Below, piece after piece: positions 60,948 to 64,000 of a stretch of 64,000 nucleotides of DNA; positions within the stretch are counted from its first letter, which is position 1, and each line of letters opens with the position of its first letter. Position numbers and translations under genes: made by a program. Below the pieces are notes generated by a model, which was not told where the DNA came from, did no database searches, and saw nothing but the letters and a program-made list of their open reading frames with translations. The stretch is from an uncultured Gammaproteobacteria bacterium (GTDB lineage: Bacteria; Pseudomonadota; Gammaproteobacteria; Steroidobacterales; Foliamicaceae): the NCBI GenBank assembly GCA_951828235.1, contig OX639965.1:1918212-1982211 (forward strand), read 5' to 3'.

Positions 60948-61076
60948 CGCGGCATCCTGTCCCGTTCCGCGGGGAGACGCATTAATCCATCCATGGAGCT
61001 CGGTTCCGCTGTGAGCACCGGTTCATCGGCGCTCACTGGCTCACACGCTCCCCGCGGAACGGGACAGGATGCCGCG
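60948..61076. repeat. Long inverted repeat, 29-base perfect arms
   Basis: Left arm 60948-60976 is the exact reverse complement of 61048-61076; both include GGCATCCTGTCCCGTTCCGC or its complement. In the 71-base spacer a smaller pair GTGAGC (61011-61016) / GCTCAC (61031-61036) forms a nested stem. It lies between mutL and miaA and would fold strongly in the mRNA. Confidence 0.8.
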
Positions 61077-61106
61077 AACCTTGCCAGAGCTGCGGGTGTT
61101 GAGGCG

Positions 61107-62069
61107 GTGGAGGCGGTGTTGCTGAAGGGGCCGACTTGTGCGGGCAAGACGCGGCTGGCGGTGGAGCTTGCGACGCGCCTGCCGCTTCGGGTGATCAGCG
61201 TGGACTCGGCTTGCGTCTACCGCGGACTGGACATCGGCACGGCCAAGCCGGGGCTGGAGGAGCAGCGCGTCGCCCCCCATTACCTGGTGGACCTGTGCTC
61301 GCCGAGAGAGCGCTATTCGGCGGCGCGCTTTGCGAAAGACGCCCGGCGGGAAATTGCGCTGGCGCGGGAACATGGGCAGGTTCCCGTGCTGGTGGGCGGA
61401 ACGATGCTGTACTTCCGGGCTCTGGAGGATGGGATTGCCGAATTGCCGGGCGCCGATGCCGCGTTGCGAAAAGCGATTCAGGCGCGTGCCGGGCGTGAGG
61501 GCTGGCCGTCCCTGCACGCGCAACTAAAGGAGCTGGATCCGGCGGCGGCCGCCCGGATTTCCCCGAACGACAGCGCACGCATTGAACGGGCGCTGGAGGT
61601 ATTGCGGCTGACGGGCCGGCCGATCAGCGAACTGTGGTCTGCTGCTCCCGGATTCGCGCCGCGCCCTTATCTCAAGTTCGCGCTGATTCCCGAAGACCGC
61701 CCCGCCTGGCGCCGGCGGATCGAAGAGCGATTTGAGGACATGATGGCGCGCGGCTGGCTGGAGGAAACACGCAACCTCCATGCCATGGACCTTGCCCCAG
61801 GCCTGCCGGCCACTCGAATTGCGGGCTACCGGCAGTTGCTTCAGCACCTTGATGGGGAGTGTTCGCTTGACGAGGCGAAAACGCGTGGAGTCAGGGCGAC
61901 CAAGGCGCTGGGGAAGCGGCAGTTGACCTGGTTGCGCGCCGAGCGGGGGATCACCCGGCTTGTCGCGGAGGACGCGGACTGTGCCGCGCGCTTGGAAGAC
62001 GGAATCCGCTCACATTGGGAAATCCGCGACGGGCGGGCCGTCTCCGCGAGGGCCCCAAATGAACGCTGA
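61107..62069 (+). CDS. miaA: tRNA dimethylallyltransferase
   Basis: A 320-residue enzyme adding an isopentenyl group to A37 of tRNAs reading UNN codons. P-loop GPTCAGKT at about 14-21; DSACVYRGLDIGTAKP is the substrate loop; the C-terminal region contains TRIAGYRQLLQHLDGE. The ATG at 60993 would put 38 residues encoded by the inverted repeat at the front, so GTG 61107 is preferred (GTG 61116 and TTG 61119 are possible). Confidence 0.93.
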   Translation: MEAVLLKGPTCAGKTRLAVELATRLPLRVISVDSACVYRGLDIGTAKPGLEEQRVAPHYLVDLCSPRERYSAARFAKDARREIALAREHGQVPVLVGGTMLYFRALEDGIAELPGADAALRKAIQARAGREGWPSLHAQLKELDPAAAARISPNDSARIERALEVLRLTGRPISELWSAAPGFAPRPYLKFALIPEDRPAWRRRIEERFEDMMARGWLEETRNLHAMDLAPGLPATRIAGYRQLLQHLDGECSLDEAKTRGVRATKALGKRQLTWLRAERGITRLVAEDADCAARLEDGIRSHWEIRDGRAVSARAPNER

Positions 62070-62230
62070 CCAGGCGCCCGTGACGGAAAAGGGAAAAACT
62101 GGTCAAAACGGGGGATTTTCGAGCTTGGCGCAGCGTCGGTTCTGTTTAATTCTTGCGCAGACCAGTACAACAAGCCCACCAAGGCCGCGCAGCGCGAGCC
62201 GGGCGTTGAGAGTCCCGCAAGGAGCCTCCC

Positions 62231-62503
62231 ATGGAAAGCCGCCAAGATTTGCAGAATCGGTTTCTGAACGTACTTCGCCGGCGCCGGGCGCGTGTTTACG
62301 TGTTCCTGGTGAACGGAATCAAGCTCAAGGGCGTGATTGGAGGCTTTGATATGTTTGTAATCCTGCTGCACAATGGCGTAAGTCAGATCGTGTACAAGCA
62401 CGCCATATCCGCCATCGTCCCCGTTCGCCAGCAAGACTTGGAAAGCGTTCTGCGCGACGAGACGGCGGAGGGCCTGGGTTCGTTTGATCGAGAACCTGAC
62501 TGA
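62231..62503 (+). CDS. hfq: RNA chaperone Hfq
   Basis: A 90-residue Sm-like protein mediating sRNA-mRNA pairing. Sm1: [20 protein letters not shown]; Sm2: [16 protein letters not shown] lies upstream of ATG 62231. The distal-face positions look normal; the N-terminus is unusually Arg-rich ([10 protein letters not shown]). The 161-base gap before it probably contains its promoter, but I see no clear boxes. Confidence 0.95.
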   Translation: MESRQDLQNRFLNVLRRRRARVYVFLVNGIKLKGVIGGFDMFVILLHNGVSQIVYKHAISAIVPVRQQDLESVLRDETAEGLGSFDREPD

Positions 62504-63728
62504 CGAAAGGGCCATCCTGCTGGTGCCCGCCGGCGACGACGCCCGAAGAAAGGAATTCGAGTCGCTGGCGGCTTCGGCTGGCGCCGGGGTCGCGGGCACG
62601 GTAACCGTAAGTCTGCGCCGGCCCGATCCACGCACCCTGATCCGAAGCGGCAAGCTCGAGGAACTCCGGCTCAGGTGTGCGGAACTCGCGCCTGCGCTGA
62701 TGGTCGTGGACTTCGCGCTGAGTCCTTCGCAGGAACGGAACCTTCAGCGCTCGCTGAACTGCCGGGTTGTGGACCGCACCAGCCTGATCCTCGACATCTT
62801 CGCCCTGCGGGCGCGCAGCCGGGAAGGCAAGCTGCAGGTGGAGCTGGCCCAGCTCAGGCACCTGTCCACCCGGCTGGTCGGCGGCTGGACCCACCTCGAG
62901 AGGCAAAAGGGAGGTATCGGGCTGCGCGGGCCCGGCGAAACTCAGCTGGAAACCGACCGCCGCCTGGTGTCCCGGCGAATCCGGCACCTGGAAACGGAGC
63001 TTGAGGGCGTTATGGCGCGCCGTCGCCTGGGCCGCGCCCGCCGCAAACGCTCCGACTCCGCTCTAGTTTCTCTGGCGGGCTACACCAATGTCGGCAAGTC
63101 GACGCTGTTCAACCGGCTCGCCGGCGCCGCCGTAACCGCCCATGACCGCCCCTTCGACACCCTGGATCCCACCATACGCCGGATTTCGCTGCCCAACGGC
63201 CAGGAGGTACTGCTCTCCGATACGGTGGGCTTTATCCGCGACCTGCCGCACGAACTCATCGCGGCATTCAACTCGACCCTGGAGGAGATCGCCTCGGCGG
63301 ACCTGATCCTGCATGTGATCGACGTTTCGGCCCCCGATCAGATGGAGCGCATAGACGAAGTGGAGCGGGTGCTTGACGAAATCGGTGCGGCGGACACGCC
63401 GATGCTCCGCGTCTTCAACAAGGCGGATATAATTCCCGGTGGGCTGCGGACAGTCGATGACGACTGCGGCGCGGCCTCGATTTCGGCGCTCAGCGGCGCC
63501 GGCGTGGAAAAGTTGCTTGCAAGGGTTGCACAGCGTTTGTCGGCTGGGCGGTTGCGCCGCACAGTTCGGCTAGACGCCGGTCAGGGACGCCTCAGGGCAA
63601 TGCTCTATCGCCGTGGCCGCGTACTCCGCGAACGACTTTTGCCCGGCGGAGGCTGGACATTGGACTTGGAAATGACACACCGGGCTTATGAAAAACTGGC
63701 CAGCCGCGAGGACATCGGCGCGGCCTGA
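62484..63728 (+). CDS. hflX: GTPase HflX
   Basis: A 414-residue ribosome-splitting GTPase. N-terminal HflX domain, [20 protein letters not shown] glycine-rich linker, then G1 GYTNVGKS, G3 DTVG, G4 NKAD. TTG 62484 overlaps hfq by 20 bases. The gene sits in the usual hfq-hflX-hflK order. Confidence 0.95.
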   Translation: MIENLTDERAILLVPAGDDARRKEFESLAASAGAGVAGTVTVSLRRPDPRTLIRSGKLEELRLRCAELAPALMVVDFALSPSQERNLQRSLNCRVVDRTSLILDIFALRARSREGKLQVELAQLRHLSTRLVGGWTHLERQKGGIGLRGPGETQLETDRRLVSRRIRHLETELEGVMARRRLGRARRKRSDSALVSLAGYTNVGKSTLFNRLAGAAVTAHDRPFDTLDPTIRRISLPNGQEVLLSDTVGFIRDLPHELIAAFNSTLEEIASADLILHVIDVSAPDQMERIDEVERVLDEIGAADTPMLRVFNKADIIPGGLRTVDDDCGAASISALSGAGVEKLLARVAQRLSAGRLRRTVRLDAGQGRLRAMLYRRGRVLRERLLPGGGWTLDLEMTHRAYEKLASREDIGAA

Positions 63729-63772
63729 TTTCACCGGGCCCATGCTTACGGGCACAACACGGATAATTTGAT

Positions 63773-64000
63773 ATGGCTTGGAACGAACCGGGCGGTGGTA
63801 ACGGTTCATGGAATCGGGACGGCCGCCAGCAACCTGATCTTGAAGACGTCGTTCGCGACACACTGAAGAAATTCTTCGGCGGAATCGGCGGCGGCGGCGG
63901 TAAGCGGTCTTTTCGGCGGACGCTGACCTGGGCGGTCGCAGTCCTGGCGGTGTTTTGGGCCCTTACCGGACTCTATCGCGTCGATGAAGCCGAGCGGGCG
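63773..64000 (+). CDS. hflK: HflK, N-terminal part (runs off the window)
   Basis: Seventy-six codons from ATG 63773. MAWNEPGGGNGSWNRDGRQQ and the Gly-rich run before the membrane helix LTWAVAVLAVFWALTGLY match HflK, the membrane subunit of the HflKC complex that controls FtsH. The protein continues past the end; the band-7/SPFH domain is not in the window. Confidence 0.9.
   Translation, partial: MAWNEPGGGNGSWNRDGRQQPDLEDVVRDTLKKFFGGIGGGGGKRSFRRTLTWAVAVLAVFWALTGLYRVDEAERA

Noticed and set aside
60993..61106. Long N-terminus for MiaA from ATG 60993
   Set aside because: The extra residues are encoded by the inverted repeat and do not resemble MiaA; the family starts just before the P-loop.
1..64000. 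tRNA, rRNA and CRISPR arrays
   Set aside because: I looked for T-loop-like GGTTCRANNC motifs in clover context and for regularly spaced repeats and saw none; a covariance-model scan would be decisive.

Overview
The window looks like a chromosomal segment of a high-GC, aerobic gammaproteobacterium, probably marine or host-associated. Housekeeping blocks with gammaproteobacterial order frame it: nlpD after a DedA/YqaA-type gene at the left end, prfB with the classical programmed frameshift, sdhCDA and sdhB-sdhE, and lepB-rnc-era-recO running straight into mutL-miaA-hfq-hflX-hflK at the right end. Three TonB-dependent receptor genes point to a Gram-negative with an outer membrane. No tRNA, rRNA or CRISPR array was seen. 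The taxonomic statement is an inference from gene content and order only.

Layout. (1) 1-4414: envelope and lipid genes, then prfB. (2) 4451-20567: a divergent catabolic/uptake island. The minus-strand operon is TonB receptor - ureidoglycolate lyase-like - bicupin - M24 protein - small protein - APC permease - TonB receptor. The plus-strand operon is methyltransferase - CMD protein - bicupin - acetoacetate-decarboxylase-like - alpha/beta hydrolase - bicupin - M24 protein - CMD protein. Both start from one 117-base intergenic region (13822-13938), which carries a terminator-like hairpin in the leader of the receptor gene. Bicupin and M24 genes occur as a linked pair on both arms. I know of no described pathway with this gene set; it is the best candidate here for an undescribed system. 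(3) 20568-24602: decayed genes (hicA, hicB, an AbrB-type fragment, a purU remnant with two internal deletions) among three secreted-protein genes. Region 2 plus region 3 separates prfB from lysS, which are commonly adjacent in this class.

(4) 24603-33590: lysS, a BCCT transporter, an Npt-type nucleotide transporter, DUF1684 and PNPOx-like proteins, an AT-rich 31.2-31.46 kb stretch, and an AAA/DUF4143 ATPase. (5) 33729-38222: a 1,497-residue protein joining Sel1 repeats to a complete TonB-dependent receptor. (6) 38242-42053: a group II PLP decarboxylase, an MFS transporter and ygfZ. (7) 42147-55983: sdhCDA, trpE, a cytochrome P450, trpG, a VapBC-like toxin-antitoxin pair whose TAATG junction has been split by a 265-base MITE-like element, several small secreted or unknown proteins, a second DUF4143 ATPase, a thioredoxin-like lipoprotein, then sdhB, sdhE and a YgfX-like gene. 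(8) 56047-64000: lepB to hflK.

Dispersed through the window is a short palindromic repeat family (core GAGGGCG-TCC-CGCCCTC). It lies mostly between genes, but two copies lie inside coding sequences (ygfZ and the thioredoxin-like lipoprotein gene). Two larger perfect inverted repeats (32-base arms before prfB, 29-base arms between mutL and miaA) are also present.
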